Assembly: GCF_002272245.1 (NCBI RefSeq)
Contig: NZ_NPDD01000035.1
Span: 1-49,642 of the forward strand
Direction of reading: 5' to 3'
DNA: 49,642 bases
Origin: Bacillus sp. 7884-1
GTDB taxonomy: Bacteria; Bacillota; Bacilli; Bacillales; Cytobacillaceae
This document shows, piece by piece, positions 25,676-33,739 of the stretch. Made by a program: the position numbers and the translations under genes. Each line of letters begins with the position of its first letter. Positions within the stretch are counted from its first letter, which is position 1. Under the pieces are notes generated by a model. That model made no database searches. It was given only the letters and a program-made list of their open reading frames with translations, and was not told where the DNA came from.

Positions 25676-27601
25676 ATGCAAGACCGTATTCCATTTGTAG
25701 TTTCTAAAACTGAATCCTTTTATGACAAGCTAAGTGAATGGATTGGTGACTTATTTTATGATATTTTACCCGAAGCTGGGTTTGAATTGCGTGATGAACA
25801 AATCTTTATGGCCTTTCAGCTGGAGAAAGCATTCAAGGATAAAAAAATTATGTTTGCTGAAGCAGGAGTTGGTACAGGTAAAACAATTGTTTACCTTCTC
25901 TACGCTATTATGTATGCCAGATACACAAATAGACCAGCAATCATTGCCTGTGCAGATGAAACATTAATTGAACAGCTAGTGAAAAAAGAAGGTGACATTG
26001 CCAAGCTTGAGAAAGTGCTCGGGCTCAATATTGATGTTCGTTTGGCAAAGTCGAGGGACCAATACCTTTGCTTAAAAAAGCTCGATTATGTTAGGCATGA
26101 GGACTTTAATGATGATATAGCTGGAATATATGAGGAATTACCAGATTTTGTTCATAGTGATGGCTCGATGCAAAGGTTTGAAAGATATGGCGACCGCCGG
26201 GATTATCCTACATTGTCCGATGATACTTGGGGAAAGATTAACTGGGATATGGTTCAGGATTGTTTTTCTTGCGAAAAAAGACACCGTTGCGGTCTTACAT
26301 TAAATCGTGATTTTTACCGACATTCAAAGGACTTAATCATTTGTTCTCATGACTTTTATATGGAGCATATTTGGACAAAGGAGTCGCGTAAGAGGGAAGG
26401 GCAGCTCCCGTTATTGCCTGACCACTCTTCTGTGGTATTTGACGAAGGACATTTACTTGAGTACGCGGCACAGAAAGCCTTAAGCTATCGTTTCACCGAT
26501 TCAACACTAGAGACCTTACTTACTAGGCTAATGGAAAATGAAGTGCGTGAAAAAACACTCTATACCATTGAGGAAGCTCTTTTAGACAATGATAAGTTCT
26601 TTAGTGCAATATCACAGTATTCTGTCCCATCAGAAGGATCAGAAAAACAAATGATTACTATGAATCCATCTCTAATCAAATATGGTACAACTCTGTTAAA
26701 TCGACTTCAAGCAATTGAGGAAGAGCTTGTCTTTGAAAGTGAATTGTATGTAATTAATGAATATGACTTGAAAATTGTTGAGGAATATTTAGAGCAAATT
26801 ACTTACTCGTTATCGTTATTCCTTAAAGAAATGAACGGGATTACTTGGTTTGAGGAAAAGGGATATGAACGGACACTTGTCATCATGCCTAAAATGGTTG
26901 AAGAAGTCATGAGGGACGAAGTCTTCATACAGAAAAAACCGTTTATCTTTTCATCTGCAACACTGTCGAACCAAAAGAAATTTGACTATATTGCCAATAG
27001 CTTGGGGATTAAAGAGTTTTTATCTTTTTCTGTGGATTCGCCTTTTGATTACCAGGAAAAAATGGAAGTATTTATACCGAAATTTAATCAAAATTCGATG
27101 GAAGCTAAGATTGACTATTGTATAAATAAGATTGTTCAAACTGAGGGCAGGGCACTTATTCTGTTAAACAATCAAAATGAATTAAAGAGTCTTAAACAAA
27201 GGCTTTCGGGAACAGTTCCATACCCAGTGTACTTTGAGGGGGATGAAGAAATAAGCACGCTCGTTTCAAAGTTTCAAAATGAAGAGCATGCTATTCTTTG
27301 CACCATCCATTTATGGGAAGGTTTAGATATTCCAGGCAGATCATTAGAAAATGTGTTGATATTTTCCTTGCCATTCCCTCCAAATGATCCAGTGTTTACG
27401 GCAAAAAGGAATGGTGTTGCTAACTCATTTGAAGAAGTGGATTTACCATATATGCTGCTTCGATTACGCCAGGGCATTGGCCGATTAATTAGAAGTGAAA
27501 ACGATCGGGGCAGTGTTCATATCATGCTGGATGAAGATATAAATGCAGCATTGTTGCAGAAAATTAAAGATGTTCTCCCTACAGAGGCAGTTGAAGTATA
27601 A
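25676..27601 (+). CDS. ypvA: Fe-S helicase YpvA (XPD/DinG family)
   Basis: The 641-residue product is a superfamily 2 helicase of the DinG/XPD type. Walker A is EAGVGTGKT (62-70) and the DEAH box reads DEGH (256-259). Motif VI is RLRQGIGRLIRS near the C terminus. Cys132, Cys196, Cys199 and Cys205 (C-x2-C-x5-C) form the expected 4Fe-4S site, unlike the DinG at 2631. It probably unwinds damaged or structured DNA; the substrate is not known. GAGGGG precedes the ATG. ypwA, its B. subtilis neighbour, is displaced about 3.6 kb downstream by the DUF2249 module. Confidence 0.93.
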   Translation: MQDRIPFVVSKTESFYDKLSEWIGDLFYDILPEAGFELRDEQIFMAFQLEKAFKDKKIMFAEAGVGTGKTIVYLLYAIMYARYTNRPAIIACADETLIEQLVKKEGDIAKLEKVLGLNIDVRLAKSRDQYLCLKKLDYVRHEDFNDDIAGIYEELPDFVHSDGSMQRFERYGDRRDYPTLSDDTWGKINWDMVQDCFSCEKRHRCGLTLNRDFYRHSKDLIICSHDFYMEHIWTKESRKREGQLPLLPDHSSVVFDEGHLLEYAAQKALSYRFTDSTLETLLTRLMENEVREKTLYTIEEALLDNDKFFSAISQYSVPSEGSEKQMITMNPSLIKYGTTLLNRLQAIEEELVFESELYVINEYDLKIVEEYLEQITYSLSLFLKEMNGITWFEEKGYERTLVIMPKMVEEVMRDEVFIQKKPFIFSSATLSNQKKFDYIANSLGIKEFLSFSVDSPFDYQEKMEVFIPKFNQNSMEAKIDYCINKIVQTEGRALILLNNQNELKSLKQRLSGTVPYPVYFEGDEEISTLVSKFQNEEHAILCTIHLWEGLDIPGRSLENVLIFSLPFPPNDPVFTAKRNGVANSFEEVDLPYMLLRLRQGIGRLIRSENDRGSVHIMLDEDINAALLQKIKDVLPTEAVEV

Positions 27602-27603
27602 TA

Positions 27604-27633
27604 AAAAGGGTCAGCACCGGTGGCTGACCTTTT
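27604..27633. terminator. Terminator between ypvA and the DUF59 gene
   Basis: AAAAGGGTCAGC (from 27604) pairs with GGCTGACCTTTT (from 27622) around ACCGGT. The flanking A and T runs suit both converging genes. Confidence 0.8.
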
Positions 27634-27635
27634 GC

Positions 27636-27935
27636 TTATCTTCCTAATAACCGAAGTCCTTCTGGAGTCATTTTCTCAGGTGACCACGCAGGTTCCCAGA
27701 CAAGATTTACATCCACATTTCTAGTTTCTTCTATCCCTTGAACAGCGTAGCGAACGCCAGTAGTAATGCTATCGTGAAGTGGACAACCAGGTGTTGTTAA
27801 CGTCATCGTAACATCTACATCGTTTTCTTCTTTAACTTCCACATTATAAATTAAACCCAGGTCAACAACATTAATATTTAACTCAGGGTCATATACACTT
27901 TTTAATGCTTCTATTACTTTTTCTTTTAAGTTCAT
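27636..27935 (-). CDS. MIP18/DUF59 iron-sulfur assembly factor
   Basis: The 99-residue product has the DUF59 signature: VYDPELNINVVDLGLIYNVE near residue 14 and TLTTPGCPLHDSI near 49 with the reactive cysteine. Relatives (SufT/PaaD-like) help mature Fe-S proteins. The start at 27935 lies six bases after GAGGTG. It is the last gene of the minus-strand run beginning at 30390, directly after the membrane protein gene, so it may serve that pathway's metal centres. Confidence 0.9.
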   Translation of the reverse strand: MNLKEKVIEALKSVYDPELNINVVDLGLIYNVEVKEENDVDVTMTLTTPGCPLHDSITTGVRYAVQGIEETRNVDVNLVWEPAWSPEKMTPEGLRLLGR

Positions 27936-27948
27936 CCTAAACACCTCG

Positions 27949-29193
27949 TTATTTTTTTAGAACGCTCAGAATACTTAACGCAATGATGATAAATACAATC
28001 GAAAGAACAAATTGGCCAATATTAAAGAGTAGAATACTTTTAAAGAGGATAGAAAAAAACACAGATAATACAGATACTACAAATAAGGTAAATAAGGGAA
28101 CAACTATCTTTTCATTCATCATATCTTTTAAAGAAGGGACTGCATTTTTCCCAATTTCCTTACTGTATTTAAAAGTCCACCATAAAAATGGAACAATTTT
28201 ATATAAATATCCTGTAATGCTAAGGACGATCCATAGCATTAAGTAAAGGTATACGAACGGGCCAATAAGATTTGAAAATTGCTCACTCCATAAAGCGATG
28301 AAGGCTGCTAGGTGGACGATGTTTCCTAAACCAATGGCAACAATAGAAAACGAGAATGGCTTATCGAGCTTCTTTTTTAACCTTTTTTTTATGATAATAG
28401 AGATATGCCAGCTGAAAATAGAGAATCCAGCTAGTAGTAAGAAAAATCCAGCTTTTAGTAAAATGTCATTACTAGTAAAAAATGATAGTAACATAATCAC
28501 AAGACCGGAAATATATAAACCATATACATATCGTGCTTGTACCATTGGGAATCCGTGTGATAAAGAAAACATAGGAACCATCTTATAAGAAAAACCGAAA
28601 ATTAATAGTGTAAACCAGCCAGTTACCCCCATTAAAAGATGGCTTTTAAAAATTGCTTGATAGTACTCAGACGCAAAACCTGTTTGAAGAGAATAAATTA
28701 ATGTTATTCCTAAGAATATCGTCAAGAATAAGCAAACGAGAGCGCTGCCGACAAAAGCAGTCAGGATATTCGGTTTTGCCTGTTTTCTTAATGTCATAAA
28801 CATTTGAAATAAGAACATTAAGATACCAAGCAACATGAGAATACCTGGTAGTAATGCGTTTTGTGGCGATATATATAACATCCAAGAAAAAGAAGCAATT
28901 CCTATTGCAGTAACAAAAAATTGGATAAATCCAAATTTCTCATTCCATATTTTTGTTAAGAAAGCAACGGGAACCAGCTGATACATCGCACCCATCGCGA
29001 CCATTAGCGCCCAGCCCAAGATGAGTAAATGGGCAGCAGACCAGATAGCCGGTATGCGGAAGCTGCCATTCACGAGCATTTGTCCATTTACTAACACCAG
29101 AATTTGTGATAACACAATGGCGATTAAACTAAAAATGATAAATGAGATAGGAAGCTTAATATTAGTTTCATTTCCCGTAGATTGAGCGAGCAT
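27949..29193 (-). CDS. Polytopic membrane protein resembling NnrS / heme-copper oxidase subunit I
   Basis: The 414-residue product is almost entirely hydrophobic, with about 12 membrane helices. Conserved-looking histidines begin helices: SAAHLLILGWALMVAMGAMY near 68 and KSHLLMGVTGWFTLLIFGF near 185, each followed by a segment ending VP. This H..LG(W) pattern recalls NnrS and the cbb3/nitric-oxide-reductase class, which bind heme through such histidines. Family membership is my inference; no CuB triad can be shown. AAGGTG lies seven bases before the ATG. The neighbours (DUF2249, DUF59, Crp/Fnr) support a role in nitric-oxide or low-oxygen metabolism. Confidence 0.7.
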   Translation of the reverse strand: MLAQSTGNETNIKLPISFIIFSLIAIVLSQILVLVNGQMLVNGSFRIPAIWSAAHLLILGWALMVAMGAMYQLVPVAFLTKIWNEKFGFIQFFVTAIGIASFSWMLYISPQNALLPGILMLLGILMFLFQMFMTLRKQAKPNILTAFVGSALVCLFLTIFLGITLIYSLQTGFASEYYQAIFKSHLLMGVTGWFTLLIFGFSYKMVPMFSLSHGFPMVQARYVYGLYISGLVIMLLSFFTSNDILLKAGFFLLLAGFSIFSWHISIIIKKRLKKKLDKPFSFSIVAIGLGNIVHLAAFIALWSEQFSNLIGPFVYLYLMLWIVLSITGYLYKIVPFLWWTFKYSKEIGKNAVPSLKDMMNEKIVVPLFTLFVVSVLSVFFSILFKSILLFNIGQFVLSIVFIIIALSILSVLKK

Positions 29194-29207
29194 TCTATTT
29201 CACCTTC

Positions 29208-29414
29208 TTAGCGGAAGATTTCAATTTTAAAGCTTCCGTCGTTTTGTGGTTCTGTACGCTGCTTGTAGCCAAGTTCCTCTAGCTGCTCATATAGGAACAT
29301 GGGTCTTCTATCATTAATAATCGTTAAGACTGCACCTTGTTCTAAATTCTCCAAGGCTGCAAGTGTTCTCATCATCGGCTGTGGCGGTTCTAACCCTCGA
29401 TTATCAAGTATCAT
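29208..29414 (-). CDS. DUF2249 domain protein (first)
   Basis: The 68-residue product is one DUF2249 (TusA-like beta-alpha) domain: LDNRGLEPPQPMMRTLAALE at the start, GAVLTIINDRRPMFLYEQLE in the middle, and an I/V-rich final strand. The fold resembles sulfur carriers of the TusA class but lacks the TusA Cys-Pro pair, having PPQP instead. The function is unknown. AAGGTG lies seven bases before the ATG. It belongs to the minus-strand run with the Crp/Fnr gene. Confidence 0.85.
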   Translation of the reverse strand: MILDNRGLEPPQPMMRTLAALENLEQGAVLTIINDRRPMFLYEQLEELGYKQRTEPQNDGSFKIEIFR

Positions 29415-29437
29415 ATTGAATCACCTTCTTTATGGAA

Positions 29438-29671
29438 TTATGAATTCTTAGTGAAGGTAACTTTCCAATGCTTCGTATCGATTTCCTCGGCCTCATGGGT
29501 AAAGCCTTTTGCTTTTAATACAGTGAATAGTGGTACAGGCTTGAATGGAGCATGGAGGATAAAGATATCATTATCTTTCACTTCTTTAATAGCTTCCATA
29601 ATTTTTTGGAAAGGTTCAATCTTATTCTTTAAATCTTCCCTAACATCTAGCTCAATAATCTTCTGTTCCAT
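29438..29671 (-). CDS. DUF2249 domain protein (second)
   Basis: The 77-residue product begins MEQKIIELDVREDLKNKIEP and contains DNDIFILHAPFKPVPLFTVL, the DUF2249 core with the H-x-P-x-K-P-x-P-L variant. It ends HWKVTFTKN, a usual family ending. The ATG at 29671 lies nine bases after GGGAG. It differs clearly from the other two DUF2249 genes here, so these are not recent copies. Function unknown. Confidence 0.85.
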   Translation of the reverse strand: MEQKIIELDVREDLKNKIEPFQKIMEAIKEVKDNDIFILHAPFKPVPLFTVLKAKGFTHEAEEIDTKHWKVTFTKNS

Positions 29672-29697
29672 TTTTAACAACTCCCTGATTGATTTTA

Positions 29698-30390
29698 TTA
29701 ATAGAATAATTCCTGTTCCAGTGCTTCACGGTCGATTAAATAGAGTCCATCTTCGCGCTGGTTAATATAATTTTTCTTTTTTAAATGGTTAATCGTCCTG
29801 CTGACTGTTTCTCTTGAAGTGCCAATCATGTTTGCCAGCTCACGATTTGTAAATTGTGTTGTTAGCTGATACCTGCTGCCAACCTGTTCACCGTTTGACT
29901 GGCAAAGTCTAATAAGAAGTAATACGATTTGTTCAAAGGTGTTATGGAGGACTTGCGCCTCTAATCTGCCTTGAAGGTCGACAATTTTCTCTCCTAGCAC
30001 TTTAAAAAGCTTTATGCAGAGTTCAGGATTAGCAATAAGCGTTTCTTGAAATTTGTCAATTGGGATGACAATAAGATTTGCTTCTTCTAAAACCTCCGCA
30101 TGTGCAGGAAAGTTTCCTTCCCGGAAAAATCCAGCATGTGGGAACATCTCACCAGGTTCAAGTATGGAAACAATTTGTTCCTTCCCGGAAAAATCTGTTT
30201 TATAGATTTTTATTTTTCCAGAATGGATAAAAAATACCCGGTCAAGTGGATCATCCTGCATAAATACATACATCTTCTGCTTATAAAAGCGAGTCAAGGC
30301 AATTTTTATGAAAGGCTCTAGCTCTTCATCAGATAATTCTTTGAATAGGGGGACATCTGATAATCTTTTGTTTATGTCCTCTTGCTTCAT
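29698..30390 (-). CDS. Crp/Fnr-family transcription regulator (paralogue B)
   Basis: The 231-residue product has the same layout as paralogue A (17540): beta barrel with MQDDPLDRVFFIHSGKIKIY, dimer helix FKVLGEKIVDLQGRLEAQVL and recognition helix IGTSRETVSRTINHL. The near-identical recognition helix predicts the same TGTGA-type site. Only two isolated cysteines occur, so no Fnr-like iron-sulfur cluster is evident. AAGGTG lies six bases before ATG 30390. It heads the run of two DUF2249 genes, the membrane protein and DUF59. Its own promoter carries a TGTGA-N6-TCATA box. Confidence 0.92.
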   Translation of the reverse strand: MKQEDINKRLSDVPLFKELSDEELEPFIKIALTRFYKQKMYVFMQDDPLDRVFFIHSGKIKIYKTDFSGKEQIVSILEPGEMFPHAGFFREGNFPAHAEVLEEANLIVIPIDKFQETLIANPELCIKLFKVLGEKIVDLQGRLEAQVLHNTFEQIVLLLIRLCQSNGEQVGSRYQLTTQFTNRELANMIGTSRETVSRTINHLKKKNYINQREDGLYLIDREALEQELFY

Positions 30391-30428
30391 TAACATCACC
30401 TTCGTATTAGTAATTCTTAATTACCTTC

Positions 30429-30471
30429 ATTTTAGCAGTGATTGAAGAACAAATATGTGACCTCCATCATA
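30429..30471 (-). promoter_or_regulatory. Crp/Fnr-type promoter of the regulator-DUF2249 operon
   Basis: TGTGA (30456-30460), six bases, TCATA (30467-30471): nine of ten positions match TGTGA-N6-TCACA. On the minus strand a TAAAAT -10 sits at 30434-30429. Its predicted start near 30422 places the box centre (30463.5) at about -41.5, the class II activator position. Confidence 0.55.
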
Positions 30472-30503
30472 GATAGCAAGTTTCCTTGAAAATAATTCTC
30501 AAT

Positions 30504-30541
30504 AAAAAGATCCGCAAGATTTAATCTTGCGGATCTTTTTC
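30504..30541. terminator. Terminator overlapping the end of the small zinc protein gene
   Basis: AAAAAGATCCGCAAGA (from 30504) pairs with TCTTGCGGATCTTTTT around the short TTTAA loop, which holds the stop codon. It is strong on the minus strand and symmetrical. Confidence 0.8.
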
Positions 30542-30670
30542 ATGGCGAGATTCGTCGAAGCATTCAAAGCAATACATCTTTCGGTCATCAGATTGTACGC
30601 CGTTAAAGAAGCCATCTAAACAATAAATTTCTTTTGAGCAGGTCGTGCAATAGCCAACCAATTCTTTCAT
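30521..30670 (-). CDS. Small CxxC zinc-binding-type protein (49 aa)
   Basis: The product reads MKELVGYCTTCSKEIYCLDG, continues FFNGVQSDDRKMYCFECFDE and ends SRHEKDPQD. Two CxxC pairs (Cys8/Cys11 and Cys34/Cys37) plus Cys17 would suit a single zinc site. AAGGAG lies nine bases before the ATG. It lies between two Crp/Fnr-boxed promoters, upstream of paralogue B on the same strand, and ends in its own terminator. No named family recognised; a role linked to the nearby module is speculative. Confidence 0.75.
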   Translation of the reverse strand: MKELVGYCTTCSKEIYCLDGFFNGVQSDDRKMYCFECFDESRHEKDPQD

Positions 30671-30716
30671 TCTATTTTTCTCCTTTCATTAACTATTAGC
30701 GAAATCATCCTGTAGG

Positions 30717-30759
30717 TGTGATAGTTAGCACTATGGCGAGAATACAAATTTTCTATAAT
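30717..30759 (+). promoter_or_regulatory. Crp/Fnr-type promoter of the third DUF2249 gene
   Basis: TGTGA (30717-30721), six bases, GCACT (30728-30732) gives eight of ten matches to TGTGA-N6-TCACA. A perfect TATAAT lies at 30754-30759. A start near 30766 puts the box centre (30724.5) at about -41.5. Confidence 0.55.
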
Positions 30760-30796
30760 AAAAAAGAAGTTAGCAAATTAAAAGGAGTGAAAATGG

Positions 30797-31030
30797 ATGC
30801 AAACTTACGCAACGGTTATTCATGTACCAGATTATCCACCACGTGAAAAACATTCAACTATATTTAAAGGCTTTGACGAATTGAATTCTGGTGAATTTAT
30901 GCAAATTGTAAATGACCATGACCCAAGACCACTTCAGTATCAATTTATGATGGAAAGACCTGAACAATTTTCTTGGGAATACCTTGAAGAAGGTCCAGAG
31001 GTTTGGAAAGTATCTATCGGTAAAAAGTAA
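30797..31030 (+). CDS. DUF2249 domain protein (third)
   Basis: The 77-residue product begins MQTYATVIHVPDYPPREKHS and has the DUF2249 core FDELNSGEFMQIVNDHDPRP followed by LQYQFMMERPEQFSWEYLEE, ending EVWKVSIGKK. The N-D-H-D-P-R-P-L motif with its histidine is the classic DUF2249 form, seen also in hemerythrin-linked proteins. AGGAG lies nine bases before the ATG. It is transcribed away from the regulator operon, from a promoter with a Crp/Fnr-type box. Function unknown. Confidence 0.88.
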   Translation: MQTYATVIHVPDYPPREKHSTIFKGFDELNSGEFMQIVNDHDPRPLQYQFMMERPEQFSWEYLEEGPEVWKVSIGKK

Positions 31031-31136
31031 TCGGGTTCTCTGACCCTCGAGTACGAACATACTTAACTTCTCCAAACCATTTTTACTTAACTTTTTTATT
31101 TTTCAGGAAACATCCTCTTCCCCTAAATTTTATTTT

Positions 31137-31166
31137 ACAACAGAATTTTATTCTGTTGTTTTTTTA
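31137..31166 (+). terminator. Terminator before ypwA
   Basis: ACAACAGAA (31137-31145) pairs with TTCTGTTGT (31151-31159), followed by TTTTTTT. It ends the third DUF2249 transcript; nothing else is seen in the 31031-31227 gap. Confidence 0.85.
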
Positions 31167-31227
31167 TTCTAAGATTTTCAGAAAAATATGATAAAATACA
31201 AATGGTTATAAAAAAGGGGGATTTAGT

Positions 31228-32736
31228 ATGAGCCTGACGCCAAAGCAAGTTGAAAAGAAGTTTTTAGAATATGTAAAGAAAATGAGCGCATACAATGAGG
31301 CACTTGGATTGATTTATTGGGACCTGCGGACTGGAGCTCCGAAGCAAGGTATGGATCAACGATCTGAAGTAATTGGAATGCTTTCATCTGAGGTTTTTAA
31401 AATGTCCACATCGGAAGATATGGCAGCATACATAGCAACACTATCTAAAAATGAACTATCCGAAACCACACGTAAAATTCTTGAGGAATGTAAAAAAGAA
31501 TACGAACGCAACAAAAAAATTCCTGCGGATGAATACAAGGAATATGTCATTCTACAGTCCAAGGCAGAATCTGTCTGGGAGGAGGCAAAAGAAAAGTCAG
31601 ATTTTAATCTGTTCAGACCTTACCTTGAGAAGCTGGTAGAAACGACGAAGAGGTTCATCAATTATTGGGGTTATACAGGAAATAGCTACGATGTCCTGCT
31701 TGATTTATATGAACCCGGTATGACCGTAGAAGTCCTTGATCAGGTATTTGGCGATTTAAGGGAGAAAATTGTTCCTTTGGTCAAACAGATTGCTGACTCA
31801 CCAAATAAGCCGAGGACTGAGTTTCTTTTTAAACACTTTAATAAGGAAAACCAGCGTGCATTAAGTTTAAAAATACTTGGGAAAATGGGTTACAACTTTG
31901 ATGCAGGCAGACTTGATGAAACTGTTCATCCCTTCGCTACTGGGTTAAATCCAGGTGATGTCCGGGTAACAACAAACTATGATGAACAGGATTTCCGTAC
32001 AGCTGTCTTCGGTACTATTCACGAAGGCGGGCATGCATTATACGAACAAAATATTTCAAGAGAATTGATTGGAACTCCTTTATGTACGGGAACATCAATG
32101 GGTATACATGAATCTCAATCTCTTTTTTATGAAAATATTGTCGGACGCAGTTTTTCATTTTGGAAAAATAATTACGAGCTATTAAAGACATATGCAACCG
32201 GTCAGTTTGACGACGTTTCAATTGAAGAATTCTACAGGGGAATAAATGAATCGAAGCCTTCGCTAATTAGAATCGAAGCAGATGAATTAACCTATCCTCT
32301 CCACATTATTATTCGTTATGAAATTGAAAAGGGTCTTTTTAATGGTGAGATAGTAGTTAAGAACCTTCCGCGGGTTTGGAATAAATTATATCAAGAATAT
32401 TTAGGGATTACTCCAGAAAATGACGCTAAAGGCGTATTGCAGGATGTTCACTGGGCAGGAGGCAGCTTTGGATATTTCCCATCTTATGCACTAGGATACA
32501 TGTACGCTGCTCAATTTAAGCATAAAATGCTTGAGAATCTGCCGAACTTTGATCAACTGTTAGAAGAAGGAGATTTACTGCCAATCAAAGAATGGCTGAA
32601 CAAAAATATTCACCAATATGGTAAACAGAAGAAACCATTAGAAATCCTTCAAGATGTAACGGGTGAAGGTCTGAATGCTCAATATCTAGTTGATTATTTG
32701 TACGATAAATATGGTAAGGTCTACCAACTAAAATAA
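31228..32736 (+). CDS. ypwA: M32 family metallocarboxypeptidase YpwA
   Basis: M32 carboxypeptidases remove C-terminal residues from peptides and use one metal ion. The 502-residue product is the full family length. The HExxH motif is HEGGH (264-268, in IHEGGHALYEQ), followed by GIHESQSLFYENIVGRS, which supplies the third ligand Glu. HPFATGLNPGDVRVTTNY and the C-terminal YALGYMYAAQ are family signatures. It is cytosolic, with no signal peptide. AAGGGGG precedes the ATG. It corresponds to ypwA, next to ypvA in B. subtilis. Confidence 0.95.
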   Translation: MSLTPKQVEKKFLEYVKKMSAYNEALGLIYWDLRTGAPKQGMDQRSEVIGMLSSEVFKMSTSEDMAAYIATLSKNELSETTRKILEECKKEYERNKKIPADEYKEYVILQSKAESVWEEAKEKSDFNLFRPYLEKLVETTKRFINYWGYTGNSYDVLLDLYEPGMTVEVLDQVFGDLREKIVPLVKQIADSPNKPRTEFLFKHFNKENQRALSLKILGKMGYNFDAGRLDETVHPFATGLNPGDVRVTTNYDEQDFRTAVFGTIHEGGHALYEQNISRELIGTPLCTGTSMGIHESQSLFYENIVGRSFSFWKNNYELLKTYATGQFDDVSIEEFYRGINESKPSLIRIEADELTYPLHIIIRYEIEKGLFNGEIVVKNLPRVWNKLYQEYLGITPENDAKGVLQDVHWAGGSFGYFPSYALGYMYAAQFKHKMLENLPNFDQLLEEGDLLPIKEWLNKNIHQYGKQKKPLEILQDVTGEGLNAQYLVDYLYDKYGKVYQLK

Positions 32737-32740
32737 TGAT

Positions 32741-32780
32741 AAAGAGGGGAAGGGAGAAATTAATGCCCTTCTTCTTTATT
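32741..32780 (+). terminator. Hairpin after ypwA
   Basis: AAAGAGGGGAAGGG (from 32741) pairs imperfectly with CCCTTCTTCTTT (32766-32777) around an AT-rich loop. Confidence 0.6.
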
Positions 32781-32798
32781 TAATAAGGTGTGTGAGGG

Positions 32799-33710
32799 AT
32801 GGGGAAATTAGGTCCAATTATTCTTATTGCAATCAGTGCGATTATGTGGGGAATCATAGCAGTTTTTGTTAGGAAACTGTCAAGCTTAGGTTTTACTCCA
32901 ATGGAGATTGTTACAATTAGAGTGGTAACAGCCGTTCTATTACTAGGAATTATCGGTTTGCTAAAGTATCCGGGACAAATGAAGATACATTTACGAGACA
33001 GCAAATACTTTATCGGAACAGGGATATTTAGTATTGTATTGTTTAATTGGTGCTATTTCTCTTCGATAAATCAACTTAGTCTATCATTTGCCGTTATTTT
33101 ACTTTATACGGCACCTACTTTTGTAGTTGTTCTTTCTTATTTGTTTTTAAAGGAAAGTATGGATGCTTTGAAAATAATTTCAGTGATTGGGACTTTGATA
33201 GGCTGTACATTTATCGTTGGAATTAATTTGATGGAAACACCTTCAATGAATCTAGCAGGGATATTAACAGGTCTAGGAGCAGGCTTCGGTTACGCTCTGT
33301 ACACTATATTTGGTAAATTTGCTTTAGTAAAGTATCGCCCATTCACTGTTACTTTTTACACATTCTTCGTTGCTTCCATTACTTTACTTCTCTTTACAGA
33401 TCTTTTTGAAAAAGGAAGTATGCTATTAAGCAGTGAAGCCATTCTTTACGGAATAGGGTTAGGCCTATTTCCAACCGTTCTAGCATACTTATTCTATACA
33501 AAGGGACTAGAGAAAATGGAAGGCAGCAAAGCATCTATTATCGCGACTGTGGAACCTGTTGCTGCAACGTTACTAAGTGTTTTCTTCTACAAAGAAGACT
33601 TTGGGGTTCTGCAATTTATTGGAACTGCTATTATTCTATTATCAGTTATTCTAATAAATTTGCCGAAAACATTCTTTAAAATAAACAACAAAAAAAGGCT
33701 TCAGTATTAA
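32799..33710 (+). CDS. EamA/DMT family transporter (first)
   Basis: The 303-residue product has ten hydrophobic helices arranged as two EamA repeats. The first (about 5-140) starts IGP-like with ISAIMWGIIAVFVRKLSSLG; the second (about 150-290) contains LGLFPTVLAYLFYTKGLEKM and ATVEPVAATLLSVFF, a hallmark of the family. It probably exports or imports a small metabolite; the substrate cannot be read from the sequence. GTGAGGG lies just before the ATG. It converges on the cytochrome oxidase operon. Confidence 0.9.
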   Translation: MGKLGPIILIAISAIMWGIIAVFVRKLSSLGFTPMEIVTIRVVTAVLLLGIIGLLKYPGQMKIHLRDSKYFIGTGIFSIVLFNWCYFSSINQLSLSFAVILLYTAPTFVVVLSYLFLKESMDALKIISVIGTLIGCTFIVGINLMETPSMNLAGILTGLGAGFGYALYTIFGKFALVKYRPFTVTFYTFFVASITLLLFTDLFEKGSMLLSSEAILYGIGLGLFPTVLAYLFYTKGLEKMEGSKASIIATVEPVAATLLSVFFYKEDFGVLQFIGTAIILLSVILINLPKTFFKINNKKRLQY

Positions 33711-33722
33711 TGAAGCCTTTTT
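33692..33722. terminator. Bidirectional terminator between eamA and cbaA
   Basis: AAAAAGGCTTCA (33692-33703) pairs with TGAAGCCTTTTT (33711-33722); the loop holds the eamA stop codon. Confidence 0.85.
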
Positions 33723-33739
33723 CGTTATTTTCGTATTTG

